64,000 nucleotides of DNA from Apostichopus japonicus (GCF_037975245.1 NC_092572.1:33515989-33579988), one strand, 5' to 3'; shown: positions 48,979 through 61,685, counted from the first letter of the stretch. Translations and numbers: made by a program. The notes: generated by a model from the letters alone, not told the origin.

Positions 48979-51900
48979 AATAATCCTTCATGAAACATGT
49001 GAACAACTAAAATAGGAACGAATATTGGACTAAATTAAGAAATCAATTCATGATAGTCGAGTTTTCGATGCTCAGATCAAGAATAGTAGTCCATGAGATA
49101 ATGAACTGATCAGAGAACATCCAACATCAGTGACGTCATCACAGATCAAGAGAGCCATAATTAAACACTGCTTAAAAACAATTGGAAAAAAAAAAGAAAA
49201 CGGGATTTTGTTTGAATAGCTAAGTTAAGTTAAATTATATATTTAAAAAAAATAAACAAAACATTTTCATAAGCACGTAGCCAGTCTCCATGTAAGAGGA
49301 CTGCTGGATCTGAGAGCATTCCAGTTCGGTAAAGGAAGGTTTATTGTTTTACACACAGGGTTCCTTTGTTTAATGTTATTTTAACTCTACTAAGAATAAA
49401 TCATAGTTGTAGGAACACGGTACAGGTGACAACTGATACCTCGCTTTGCTAAGTAGAGAGTGATGGGGTTGTGGGGAGGGGGTGGGGAGGAGGAATAAGT
49501 TATGAGAGTGCCCGAAAATGAAATTATAAATTTAAGTTTTATACACTTAGTTACTCGTCCAAATATCAACGTTTTCGAAAATAAATAATGCACGACTTAT
49601 GTGACTTTGACTACATCTTCTCTGAATCTCTCGCTAGGCTGTTCCTCACGAGATAATTTAGTAAACACACATCTGTCAACAGTAGTCAAATATTTACTGC
49701 TTCGGGCAAATATGTTGTTTACACTAACTACTTATGTCTTTGAGATTGATCAATGATGACATCATCAGCAGTGACGTCACTCCATCATTAACAATGGGAA
49801 TCTCGATGTGTCCTTTAAACACAGAACAATGAACGAGGGTACACTGTTTACGAGTTTGAGAAATAATGTTGAGGGTCGGAGATAGAGAGGTTTGTATGTA
49901 TGTACATTAGTCTCAATTAATTTAAATAATGCAGTTAGGTAGAATATTAGTATATAGATATGTTATTGTACAGGGAAATGAAACATTTGATTGCTCGTGA
50001 TGTTTGTGAAACTATCCCGGTTATCTAGATATTCAGTTTAACAATATGCTAAATCTATGCTTTTTCGCGCACAAAGAAACGTCTCATGCCGGTAATCTGA
50101 CCTAGTTTCGAATGAGGTGTAACAGAAGTGTAAGACACCACCATCGAACCCAGAAAATACACACACAGCTTGCTACCGTCGGTAATTAGACACGAGTGTA
50201 CAGTCAATCACATACAGCTACGGTTAATACCCACAACACAGTATACATAGCAGCCTGGACATCTCAGGTCTAGATCAAAGATAACAAGGTATCACGTTTC
50301 ATTACTGTCTGCATTGAGTAGCGAAAAGAAGAAAACGTCATTTGCAAGCAACGGAAACTTAACTTTTCAGAGCGCGGCACGCGGGTTAGGGCGAGTCTTC
50401 AAAGCCTTTAAGGTAAATTAAATGATGACGTAGGCTTCTCAGTGCAGTCCTTAATGTTAAATGTTATCCACAGTTTTAAAAATTATTATGACTCAACTTT
50501 AATATGAATATTTTTAATAGCTGACATACAATATCTAAATTTGTCAATGACAAATTTGTAATAGTTTGATATGTCATTCGACGTCATAGGTATTGTTTTA
50601 TTTATTATTGTATATTCTGTGGTGCATCTGTATGAGCTGACCTAATAACCTGTGTGTCAGACTAAGTAGTCCAGTTAGTTTACGAGCCTCCAGTAATAAA
50701 ATGAGAATTTATTGAATTTAACAGTGTATAAAAATACAACCTGGACTTATAGCAGTGACTTTATCGATCTAATAAAATATATCAAAATTAAACTTCTACT
50801 TTTATTTACACAAACAATCGAGCTATTTGTGACATGCGTGAAACTACTTGACAACCTATCTTATAGTAAATAATCAGAGATAAAATATGCATGAAAAATT
50901 AAGTGACGTACTTAGTGAAATATTTTAGGAATCTGATATCAGAAGATAACCCTCAACAAAGTTTTCACAGATCTCTGTTTAAAGTACATTGATAATAAGG
51001 TAGCACTTATGATGACTCGAAATAACCATACAAAGATTGACATAAATCCAAACTGTCCTGAGAATTTGTGTTTTACAAGGTTTGCAGACTTTCACCTCTG
51101 CTGATCTCAAATGACAGTTAACCTTGAAATAATTTTTTAAAGAATATCTTCGATGCTAAGTTTCCCTACTAATTTATTTCGAGTCAGATGTAAGATTTCC
51201 CCCAAAGTGCCATGAATTAATCTACAACAGCAGTATTGCAAACCAATCTGAGGGTTGATGTGGATGTGTAGCCTATATAGGCTACCTCAGTATGAATATA
51301 TTTGTCTTGGTGGTTCAGCTTGTTGTGCGCATGTCTGCTCGAGTACTTACTGCGACGCTTATTATGCGTTTATTTGTTCAGGTATTGGTGACGCAAGACA
51401 TGAACCAATAAAATGTCACTATATCGATTAATTTGAAATTAATGAAAACCTGCAATATATGTAGCTTAATTAGCATATCAGCACATACTTAATTTGTTGT
51501 TGAATAATCATATATAGTAAGACTTCCAACTAGTATTGTACCTTTGATGTAAGCAGACGTACTTTATAGCATTCATATACAAATCATTGCACCAGTTACT
51601 TGATCCTATTTCGCTGGTAATAAATAAACCACAAACATGGATGCCTTAACTATCCCTAGCATGTTACGTTAATTAAATGCGATATATACAAATGGAATAT
51701 GCTTAGAATATTTGAAGGTTTTCTTAAATAACTTGTTTAAATCTTCAACACGTGCTATGTATACACTGTCATATACAGTATCTGGAATATTATTATGTTC
51801 ATTAACTCTTACACACCACGTACGGAGTAATTTCCAGTCCTGATTGCCTACATACTTTGTGATATTTTATGATAGCTTGCTTTTTATGCATTATTCGGAA

Positions 51901-52059
51901 ATGTAGGACTATAATAATTTGAATAATTTAGAAGAGAGTATATTCCAGATATGCTCCACATAGTGTACATTTATTTTATTGATAACAACCTACTCTCAAA
52001 GCGTCCATGTATTAATATTCTATAACCATACTTTGAATGTACTGACGTCATTTCTTTAC
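48979..52059. other. intron of the unrecognised minus-strand gene
   Basis: AT-rich sequence between the exons at 52.1 and 48.5 kb. It holds TGACGTCA at 49131, 49772 and 52043. No repeat or exon recognised. Confidence 0.35.
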
Positions 52060-52151
52060 CTTTGACATTTCTTGATTTCAATGATGACGGGATCGATGTG
52101 ACCGGAATAGTCTCTGGTAGAGTATATCCTCCATCTAAAGGGTCACCAAAC
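52060..52151 (-). CDS. first visible exon of the unrecognised minus-strand gene
   Basis: Acceptor ACTAATCAG (ends 52152), donor AAAG|GTAAAG. The 92-bp exon reads FGDPLDGGYTLPETIPVTSI then PSSLKSRNVK, entering in phase 2 and leaving in phase 1. Together with exons at 48574-48513, 38913-38878 and 36132-36074 it gives a continuous peptide of about 83 residues with every junction in phase. The first coding exon must lie further right or outside the window. I do not recognise the protein: no signal peptide, membrane segment or motif is visible in this part. Confidence 0.6.
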
Positions 52152-52790
52152 CTGATTAGTAATGATAAGAATCACATCATGGTAACGATTCTAAGGAGAC
52201 TGATGTGTTATCCATCTAATATAATGAAGAATTGAAAATGCCTCATATGTTCCAATAAGATATGAACGATATTGTGGATAAACGAAATTGGAAGTCAAAT
52301 TTTAGTAAACATAGACACATGGAAACAAACTAACAAACTGAATTTGAAGTGTAACAAAATTGCTGCTTACGAAGCACTGGAATGTATCAAATATAACAAT
52401 TACATTTTCATCGGAACCTTAATCCTTGATGTCCAGGTCTGTAAAAATACAGTTTTAGTTCAAACACAGTTACCGTAGTTCATGTTATTAAGTACATGAA
52501 AGGAAAATTTAATTATAATTTGGGAAGAGGGAGTCAAAAGCATTGGACTTTTTAATTAGCTTAACGACAATAGGTAAAGGTGAAATAGAAAACAAAACGT
52601 TAATGCTTGAAGTCAGATTGATTAACAGTGAAGTGTTTACACTTGCTTAAATTTACAGACCAAACACTCTTCACCTTGGTTATATTTATAAAACTTTTCA
52701 ACAAGTATCACCGAGTTTGTCGACCTGTATAACGTGTATTACGTCATTTGGCTGGGGTTAAAACAATGAGTAGTGTGGATACAATTGTGC

Positions 52791-52792
<2 letters not shown>
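52152..52792. other. intron or upstream DNA
   Basis: AT-rich, no exon recognised. It is the left context of the TA tract and of the DIRS-bearing hAT. Confidence 0.35.

Positions 52793-52855
<63 letters not shown>
52793..52855. repeat. TA dinucleotide microsatellite
   Basis: About 60 bp of uninterrupted alternating TA. Confidence 0.95.
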
Positions 52856-52857
<2 letters not shown>

Positions 52858-53347
52858 GGATCAACAAAGTTGAGAGAAGATAGTGACTCTCCTTAATTAA
52901 GTATGCAAAATTTGGGTCTATCACAGTGGCGGCGGAACCAGGGGGGGGGGCGCTTGGGGGTCTCAGCCCCCCAATGAAAAAGTTGATGCACGATAAGCCC
53001 CCCCCCCCCAATATTTACCAAGGCTCCGAAACGTGCATCTGCCCATTTTTCAATGCATACTTGTCGATCTGTCCGATGCACACGTTGACTATATAGGTGT
53101 AATAATTTTAGTAAATGCTGGGGGACCCTCGGCCCGTCCCCTGGCTATAGACCACATTGTCACCCCAACCGCGTCTTCACGCCCCGTGGAAAGTGGAAGC
53201 AGTGAGTAACGGTATGCGCAACACAACTTCGTCTTAGGCCAATGACTTGCCTCATTTCAGCCAGTTCTCCAACATCCTCTTACTACACTCAAAAAACGTC
53301 TTTGCGAGTACACTACGAGTAATAGCTACTCTCTTAAAACACCATCG

Positions 53348-53505
53348 AATATTCCAAAACTTACTGGTTTGGATATTTACGAGTGACGAGCTTACCTGTC
53401 TCCTCACAACCTTAGCACCTCATTCTACCGTGCCTATAAAGTCCTGGTAAATAAATAACACTGTGCGCCCTCTATGACCGGACCCCCCTTCCGGTCCCTC
53501 CTCCT
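53348..53505. repeat. left inverted terminal repeat of the DIRS element
   Basis: Positions 53390-53505 are the reverse complement of 59718-59833, by eye without mismatch. The outer part (53348-53389) differs from the right end except for ATATTTAC, and is instead copied, inverted and perfectly, in the internal complementary region. Confidence 0.9.
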
Positions 53506-53984
53506 TTCTCATGAGACCATTCCTAAAGAGTGGCCTCACGGACACGGGAGTGGGGGTGGCAAGGTCTGGCCACCCCCAACGACCCCCGTCGAGTTAACTT
53601 CCCAAAGTGAACCCCTAACAAAAAATTCACTGACGCCTTCTTAGCAGGGGGGAGTGTAACCCTCCCCGGCGCAGCGGGAAGGGGGGACACTCTCCTGAAC
53701 CCTGCAGGCGGAACTACCCCTTACACTAACAAGGAGCCTAAAGATTTACGGTCCGCCACTTGTTACCCTTAGACCAACTTAGGTGAGAACGTAAGTGGAA
53801 GACTATGTACGCAAACGCATACGGAAACACATAGGTACACTCACCGATAGACATAGTCGATGACTCTCTGGTGGATGGTGGTTCTGTCTATCTGGTGTGA
53901 AGCTCGGAGTCATGAGTCAAGTCGAGCGACCGCTCCTCCGTCCGGCTGTGTCCCACCACCCTCTCGGGGGAGGGAGGCGGGAAT

Positions 53985-54083
53985 GGAGACAGGTAAGCTC
54001 GTCACTCGTAAATATCCAAACCAGTAAGTTTTGGAATATTTACCTCGCTCCTCGCTTACCTGTCTCCTCACAACCTTAGCACC
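53985..54083. repeat. internal complementary region of the DIRS element
   Basis: Bases 53985-54040 are the exact reverse complement of the left terminus (53348-53403, 56 of 56). Bases 54036-54083 are the reverse complement of the right terminus (59806-59853) with two C/T differences. The two halves overlap at about five bases (ATATT), so the region is a stored copy of the joined ends. In the DIRS1 model it templates completion of the termini and circle closure. Confidence 0.9.
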
Positions 54084-55130
54084 GAGTGGCACTGCCCGAT
54101 GGTGGGAGGCCCGAGGGGTGGGACCTGTTACCCACCGGACCTCGCATCACCGCGCTACCAAATGCCGCTTCGGCGTGTAAAGTGTCGGTCAAGTAGCAGG
54201 CGACGAACGTAGTTGGAGTTTGCACGCTGCTGCTTTGAGTATGTCCTCTACCGGGATGCCGGCGAATGGGGCTGTAGAGGCCGCGACCCCTCTGACGTCG
54301 TGAGCCCTTGGTCGGGAGGTCCCCGATGTGAACGGGCGTTTGATCTCTACTAGCCACCTGGATAGAGTGTCTTTGGAGGCCGCTGCGTAGGGTGGTCGTG
54401 GTATGATGAAGAGAGAAGTTGATTGTCTTAACTTCTCTGTCTTGCTCAGGTACCACTTCAGTGCCCTGACTGGACACCATCGTTTGTCCTCGGCTACTGA
54501 TGACATGGTCTTAATTTCCGGGATGAAAATGTCTCCTGGCAAGAAGGTCAAGGTCTGGTTCTTTGCAATAAATGACGGGTCTGGAACCATCCTCAACCCG
54601 TGGCCCTCAAATCTGATGTGATTCTGCTTGGTGGATAGGGCGTGGAGGCAACTCCTCCTTCTTGCTGACGCAACTGCGACGAGGAAGAGTGTCTTCTTTG
54701 TGAGGGCAGCCAGGGAGGCGTTAGCCATTGGTTCGTATGGTGGTCCTGCCAGGGCATGTAACACTGCTGAGAGTCCCCAGGAGGGGGCCAGCCGTCTGAT
54801 CTGTGGGCGACGATTCGCCATGCCTTTGATGAGTTGTGCAATGTACGGGTTATTGCTCAGTGTGGAGCCATCTGGGAAGCCCTGGTGGATGGCAGCGATG
54901 GCCGACCTGTAATTCCTGATAGTGGAGACTTGTTTCCCTTCTCCAAAGAGTGAGAGGAGGAACTCGGCTATCTGTGTCACAGAGGCAGCAGGCAGCAGTA
55001 TCTGTCTCGGTCGGCACCATTGGTCGAACTTCCGCAGACGGGAATCGTAAGTCGCTGCGGTCGTTCCCCTTCTAGCGTCGGCTGCCATCGCGGCAGCTGC
55101 TTCTGAAAAGCCTCTCTGTCGTAGGGAAGA
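54076..55130 (-). pseudogene. DIRS tyrosine recombinase, frameshifted before the catalytic Tyr
   Basis: The recognisable recombinase begins near 55130 (FSEAAAAMAADARRGTTAAT) and overlaps the pol frame by about 150 bases, as is usual in DIRS elements. Core-binding region: QIAEFLLSLFGEGKQVSTIR, NYRSAIAAIHQGF. First catalytic Arg in VASARRRSCLHAL, where the usual Glu after Ser is Cys; HxxR as RAHDVRG at about 54302-54291. Just after ILKAAA, near 54222-54226, the frame shifts and ends at 54189. The catalytic Tyr (in FVACYLTD, codon 54195-54193) lies in the neighbouring frame, which stays open to 54076. As it stands this copy could not make an active enzyme. Confidence 0.85.
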
Positions 55131-57001
55131 CCGGACAGCCTCCAGGCAACTAATTGTAACCCCTTGATGTCTGGGTGGGAGAGAGTTCCCTGTCTCTGGG
55201 ACAGTAGGTGGGGCTTGTCCGGTAGACTCACTGGGACGTCCATGAGGAGTTGGGGGATCTCGGCGAACCAGGGTCTGCGAGGCCAGAACGGGGCTATTAG
55301 TGTGAACCTGCCCTTGGAGTTCCGAATTTTCCTGAGGACTTGTCCGATCATACATAGCGGCGGGAAGATGTACGCATCCATGTGGTCCCAGGAGAGGGAC
55401 ATTGCGTCCGTGTGGTAGGCCAGGGGGTGGAATCGTCTGGAACAGAAGGTCTGGAGTTTGTTGTTCTTGTGTGTTGCGAACAGGTCTATCGTGGGCCTGC
55501 CGAAGATCGAAAAGATTCTGTCGCAAGTCTCCTGTTCCAGAGACCATTCGTTGGGGTCTATATGCCCCCTGGATAGGGCGTCCGCCAGCACGTTGAGCTT
55601 GCCTGCGATGTGGGAAGCCCGTAGGATCGTGCCGGAGTCCTCGGCCGCTGTTATCACCTCCCACGCGAGTCGGCACAGTCTCTCTGAGCGGGTGCCCCCC
55701 TGCCGATTGATGTAGGCCACCACTGTCGTGTTGTCGGTGAAGATTGTGGTTATCGTTCCCTGTACGTGGTCGTTGAAAGCTTCCAGGGCTCTTTTGACCG
55801 CCATCATCTCCAGGATGTTGATGTGGAGAGATGTTTCTGTTTGGGACCACGTCCCCCATGCTGTGCGATTGCTCCAGTGAGCTCACCATCCGGACAGTGA
55901 CGCGTCCGTCGTTATCGATGTCATTGGTAGCTGTATCGCAAAGGGTACCCCTGAACTCCAGTTGTTTGGGTCGAGCCACCATCGAAAGTGTTGTGTGACC
56001 TCCTCTGACCTGTAGATGAGCGTTGTTTTGTCTGGGTCTGTAGGGTCTGCGGACCTCAGCAGGTGCAGTTGCAGAGGTCGCATGTGTAGCCTGCACAGTC
56101 TCACTATATCGACGAGGCTGGCCATGAGTCCCAGGGCCCGGAGCCATGTCCCCGTTGGTGACCCCCGGTGTGCCAAGATCTGTTGTGTGGTCGCCTTGAC
56201 TGCCGTGACTCTTTCTTCTGAGGGTCGGGCTACCCCGGTGGTGAAGTCCAGTATGGCCCCGAGGAACTGGTTCACGATCCAGCCCAGTTCTTGAAGGGTC
56301 TGGAGCGTTTTGTGGACGGTGCTGGTTGCTTCCGATAGACTGTTCCCTACTACCAACCAGTCGTCTAGATATACGTAGAGGGTGACCCCTCTTTTTCTGA
56401 GGTAGGCGACTACTGCTCCCGCGACTCTCGTGAAGGTTCTGGGAGCCGTGGCTAGGCCGAATGGGAGCGCCCGGAACTGGTAGTCTTGTTCTGCGTACCG
56501 GAACGCTAGGAATCGTCGGTGTTCTTTGTGTATCAAGATGTGCAGGTAGGCGTCCCGTAAGTCTACGGTCGCCGCCCACATGCCCTTTCTGAGTAGGGGT
56601 AATATTAAGTTTAAGGTCTCCATACGGAAGTGTTTTGGTCTGATGTGTTTTGTGTTCAGGGGTTTTAGGTTTAGAATGGGACGCCAGGTGCCGTCCCGTT
56701 TTTTGGTCAGAACAAAGGAGGACCGGAAGAGTGGTCCCGTCTCTTCCGGAACTCTTGTAATTGCCTGCTTGGCCAGCAGGGCCAGAATTTCCCCTTCTAG
56801 GGCTAAGCGTTTGACGGGGTCCGTGGGTGTGAGTGTCTGCCTTCCTCCGCCCCCGAAAGGTGGGCTGGAGGAGAATTCTATTTTGTACCCGTGTTTGACT
56901 GTGTCCAACACCCACTTGTCCCCGCCAATAAATTCCCATTGCTGGGAGAAGTCTGTTAGTCTCCCCCCACCGGCGGAATGGCCGCGGTGAGGTGGGCACC
57001 C
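54977..57001 (-). pseudogene. DIRS reverse transcriptase / RNase H / Dam-like region with an internal stop
   Basis: In the frame continuing from gag after TAG (57004-57002) the sequence reads GGGRLTDFSQQWEFIGGDKW, a typical DIRS opening. RT motifs follow: TKKRDGTWRPILNLKPLN, TVDLRDAY (catalytic Asp), LPFGLATAPRTF and VYLDDW at about 56374-56357. RNase H starts at ITTDASLSGW. It is cut by TGA at 55885-55883 and continues in the same frame with LEMMAV (Glu), FTDNTTVVAYIN (Asp) and NVLADALSRG (Asp), so all four acidic residues are present. C-terminal to this, RPTIDLFATHKNNKL and YIFPPLCMIGQVLRKI resemble the degenerate Dam-methyltransferase-like domain of DIRS elements. The frame ends at 54977. 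One nonsense change separates polymerase and most of RNase H. Confidence 0.9.
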
Positions 57002-59121
57002 CTAGGGCTGGGCGGCGAACGCTGGTCGAGTGGAGGAGCGGTCACTGTCCCGTCTGGTCGACGTCGAGCCTCTGCCTCCTCTGGGGGCCCAGGGGCGGGT
57101 CGGACGGAAGGCTGCCCTCCGGCTTCGGCCTCTGAGAGCTCCTCTGCTCATAGATTTGGCGGGTGCTGCCCTCGTTCCCCTAGGTGCTCTGCTCTCCCTC
57201 GGGCGGAAGGTTCTGGTTCTCTGGGTAGGTGGGGGTCGGAATTCTGATTTGGCCAGAGTCTCCCTTCGGGCCATCTCTTCCTGCAGTTTCTTTTGGAAGC
57301 AGCCCGCAAAAGGTCTTCCCCGAGGATTGGTAGTTCCAGCATTCTGTCGTTCGCCTCCGTCGAAGGCCAATGGATGGCGGAGACGATGTTTTGTCTACGG
57401 GCCTTTACGGACCTGGTAGCGACCCTTGCAAATTGATCGTACGCGAGCCTGACGAGGGGGCCCAGCAGCAGGAGGAGCTGGCCCGCTTCGTCCCTGGATA
57501 CTTGGCTGCTGTCCTCAGGGAGCTGTTGGTGGTGTCGCATGAGGACTTCGGCTGATAGCATTAGTACCGATGCGAACTTCATGCCCGAACGGGCTGCCAT
57601 GTCCACCTCTACCAAAAGCTCTTCTAGCTTCCTCTGGTCCGGGGTCTTGAACACGTGTGTGGATGAGGCCCCTTGTTCGGCTTTTAATCTCTCCTTGGCC
57701 TCCTGGGGGATGGTTGGGCATCTAAATAGATCCTTCCAGGCCTCGTCAGGTACCCTGACCGCTCTATCTGCCCTGGCCGGGAAGGCCGTCCACTTGGTCT
57801 TGTTGGCAATGGCCTCAAATCTGTCATAACAGGTTGCGTCTACTGGTATGGTAGTTTTGGGCTTATATGACGCTTCGCCGGTCGCCGTCAATTTTGATAC
57901 CCGGCCCGCCTTCTGCGGTTGCGTCTCGGGTTCCTCGAACCCCAGGTGTCGTCTGAATATGTCTGCCGCCCGTGTTATTAGCTCCTGTGGGAGGGCTCCT
58001 CCTGTCACGGGCGCTTCCTCCGGTTCGTAATTGTGACCAAAGCTGTCCTCCATAGGATCGTAGTCGAGAGGATCTGGATCTATGGGCTCCCCTTCGTCCT
58101 CCAAGCCGGAAAGATTCACCGACGCTCTGCAATCCAGAGCGTCCGGGTCCGGGGCCGGTTGCGGGGCCATGGTCGATACGGGGCTGGTAGGGCCCGGTGC
58201 CACGTCGGCTACCGTGGACGTCCTTTGCTCCAGCAGGGGCCGTAGCAGGCCGGTGAGTTTGGAAAGCCAAGCTGGTTCCTCTTCCTGACGCCGTCTCGGG
58301 GACCGGCGCCTCCTCTTGGATCTTCTGTATCCATCGTCGGAAGAGTCCGAGGACTCGTCGGAGATTGGAGAGTATCTCTTCCTCTCTCTCCGTCTTGGGG
58401 ATCTTGTATGCGACCCCGATCTCTCCCTTCTGGGTCGGCGGGAGGACTCTCTCTCTCTACTTTCTCGGGCCGGGATCTCCGTCGGAACCCGCCTCTCCGG
58501 CTCCCTGTCCGGCTCCCTGGAACGGGACCGGCTCCGTCTCCGCGTCCCCTCGGTTGCTCTCTCTTTAGGACCCGAGCCTCCCACGGCCGGGGGGCCGCGC
58601 TCTGTGGGTCTGTTTAGCTGCGGCCCGGACTGAGACGGAGTCTCCAGCCCGGCCGAGCTGTGCCTCTGCTTTGGAGGTCTTTTCTTGGCAGGAGCCTTGC
58701 CTTTGCTCCTGCCCTTCCCTCTGGCCGTAACTGATCCGGACGTAGCCGGGTCCGTTAGGGGAATTCTTTCTCTTTCTCTTTCCTCTCTCTCTACCTCTTT
58801 CTCTCCTTCGGCCCTCTCCTGGCCACTCTCCTCCACCTCTCTCTCTACTACTCCCTCCTCCTCTCTATCTCCCTTTATTCCTGGAACCTCCGGCGCCCCG
58901 ATTGCGCTCGGGATCGAGTCCAGCCTTCCCTGGAGCTTGCTACGTAAGCCCTCAAGCCACAGGTCGATGTCCTGCCACTGAGCTGGTGTAAACTTAATAC
59001 ACACCAGGCAGGGGTCTCGTCGAGTGCAGGATCTGCATTTTGGACAAAGGTCGTGTTCGTCCCAGGCTCTGCCTGGGCGAAACATAGAGCAGTTGATGCA
59101 CTTCAATGGATTGCGTGACAT
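57002..59121 (-). pseudogene. DIRS gag-like gene with one frameshift
   Basis: Starts at ATG 59121 (MSRNPLKCINC). The N-terminus is a Cys-rich putative zinc-binding cluster: CINC at 8-11, then C26, C29, C32, C38 and C41 with His 23. A long acidic/basic and Arg-Ser-rich middle follows (residues ~90-290), then a conserved helical part (VDATCYDRFEAIANKTKW, LLVEVDMAARSGMKFASVLM, GPLVRLAYDQFA). After LELPILGEDL the frame shifts near 57310 in a T run. The original frame ends at 57148, while the neighbouring frame continues FAGCFQKKLQEEMARRETLA and a basic tail to TAG at 57004-57002. Gag binds RNA or forms particles in related elements; that is inferred here. Confidence 0.85.
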
Positions 59122-59717
59122 GCTGAATAACCGGATTAAGGAAGATTACTTCTTAGTGATAAATGAACAACAATAGAAGCTTAACGTAAGAAGGGAGAAC
59201 TAGGGAGGGAATTAGGCTTAGGTGGAGCGTAGCGTAACCTAGCAACGGTAAACAAGGTAACGCTACGGGGTGGCCTAACATGAAAATGCAAGCTGAAACG
59301 AAATGAGAGAGCGAGAAATACATACGAAAAAGAGTGAATATAAGTGAGCAATATGAATCCCCAAAAGGGGGACGAGAGAGACTAATTGGGGGTAGAAAGC
59401 TAGTAAACAAGCTAAGAAAACACAATAACAACAACACGCTTTAGCGTGGGGAGGAATAGGGCGGGAACCTAGGCAGTTTCGCGGAACTGCTAACCCCGCC
59501 GCAAACCAACCCGAGGAGGAAACGCACTACGAAAACAGTCCCCAAAACCCTCCCTTTTTGACAAAAAGGATACTTATCGGTCAGGAAAGGACTGTCAAAC
59601 TTCTAAAGATCCGAAGCTAAAAAACTTCCGGCGATCGTCGAAGAAAACCAAGACAATTTTCCAAGGAAACTATCCACAAGAAAAATATGCGTGTAGGCAC
59701 TTGGAATGGTAGAATGA

Positions 59718-59853
59718 AAAGGAGGAGGGACCGGAAGGGGGGTCCGGTCATAGAGGGCGCACAGTGTTATTTATTTACCAGGACTTTATAGGCACGGTAG
59801 AATGAGGTGCTAAGGTTGTGAGGAGACAGGTAAGCGAAGAGCGAAGTAAATAT
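59718..59853. repeat. right inverted terminal repeat of the DIRS element
   Basis: Inverted partner of 53390-53505 through 59833. The outermost ~20 bases (GCGAAGAGCGAAGTAAATAT) differ from the left end and are copied with two changes in the internal complementary region. Confidence 0.9.
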
Positions 59854-60112
59854 ACAAATTACAATGTTTTTACAAATTTTTCCGTGCAACCTGAGAAATT
59901 GCAGGCTTGAGACCCATATTTTAGGGCTAGGTATTCGCAGCATAAAAAGACACTCGGGAAGTTCCGGCCATCTGGGGTTTGAAAAACCCAAACTTTTCAT
60001 GTACGCTCCGCGCCAACCGATGGTGGCGCTCAGCTTAGATAGTCTTCACACATTAGCCCCCCCCCGCCCCCCCCCCCAATAATTTTCCCGTTCCGCCGCG
60101 CCTGGTCTATCA

Positions 60113-61677
<1,565 letters not shown>

Positions 61678-61685
61678 TTGGTTAT

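Larger units (their letters stand above)
53348..59853 (-). mobile_element. DIRS-type tyrosine-recombinase retrotransposon
   Basis: About 6.5 kb, coding strand minus. Order from its 5' end: right ITR, ~600-bp leader, gag (59121-57002), RT/RNase H/Dam-like region (57001-54977), overlapping tyrosine recombinase (55130-54076), internal complementary region (53985-54083), a GC-rich ~480-bp spacer and the left ITR. Inverted termini plus an internal complementary region are the hallmark of DIRS1-like elements, as opposed to the split direct repeats of PAT and Ngaro. Such elements are thought to make a circular DNA and insert it by recombinase without duplicating the target. The hAT flanks show no duplication, in agreement. 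The copy is defective: two frameshifts and two in-frame stops. Confidence 0.9.
52924..60104. mobile_element. non-autonomous hAT split by a DIRS retrotransposon
   Basis: The left end CAGTGGCGGCGGAAC and right end GTTCCGCCGCGCCTG are near-perfect inverted repeats. The flanks are a perfect 8-bp TSD, GTCTATCA, at 52916-52923 and 60105-60112. The two hAT halves, 52924-53347 and 59854-60104, together match the 23108-24117 copy. Everything between them is the DIRS element. So the hAT inserted first and the DIRS later. Confidence 0.85.

Noticed and set aside
55131-56999. N-terminal two thirds of the long minus-strand frame ending at 54189
   Set aside because: It is the shadow of the RT/RNase H region in another frame (Pro/Arg/Thr/Gly-rich, no motifs). 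Only the part from about 55130 is the recombinase.
54403-58981. Plus-strand open frames across the DIRS element
   Set aside because: GC-rich antisense shadows of gag, pol and the recombinase with no recognisable motifs.
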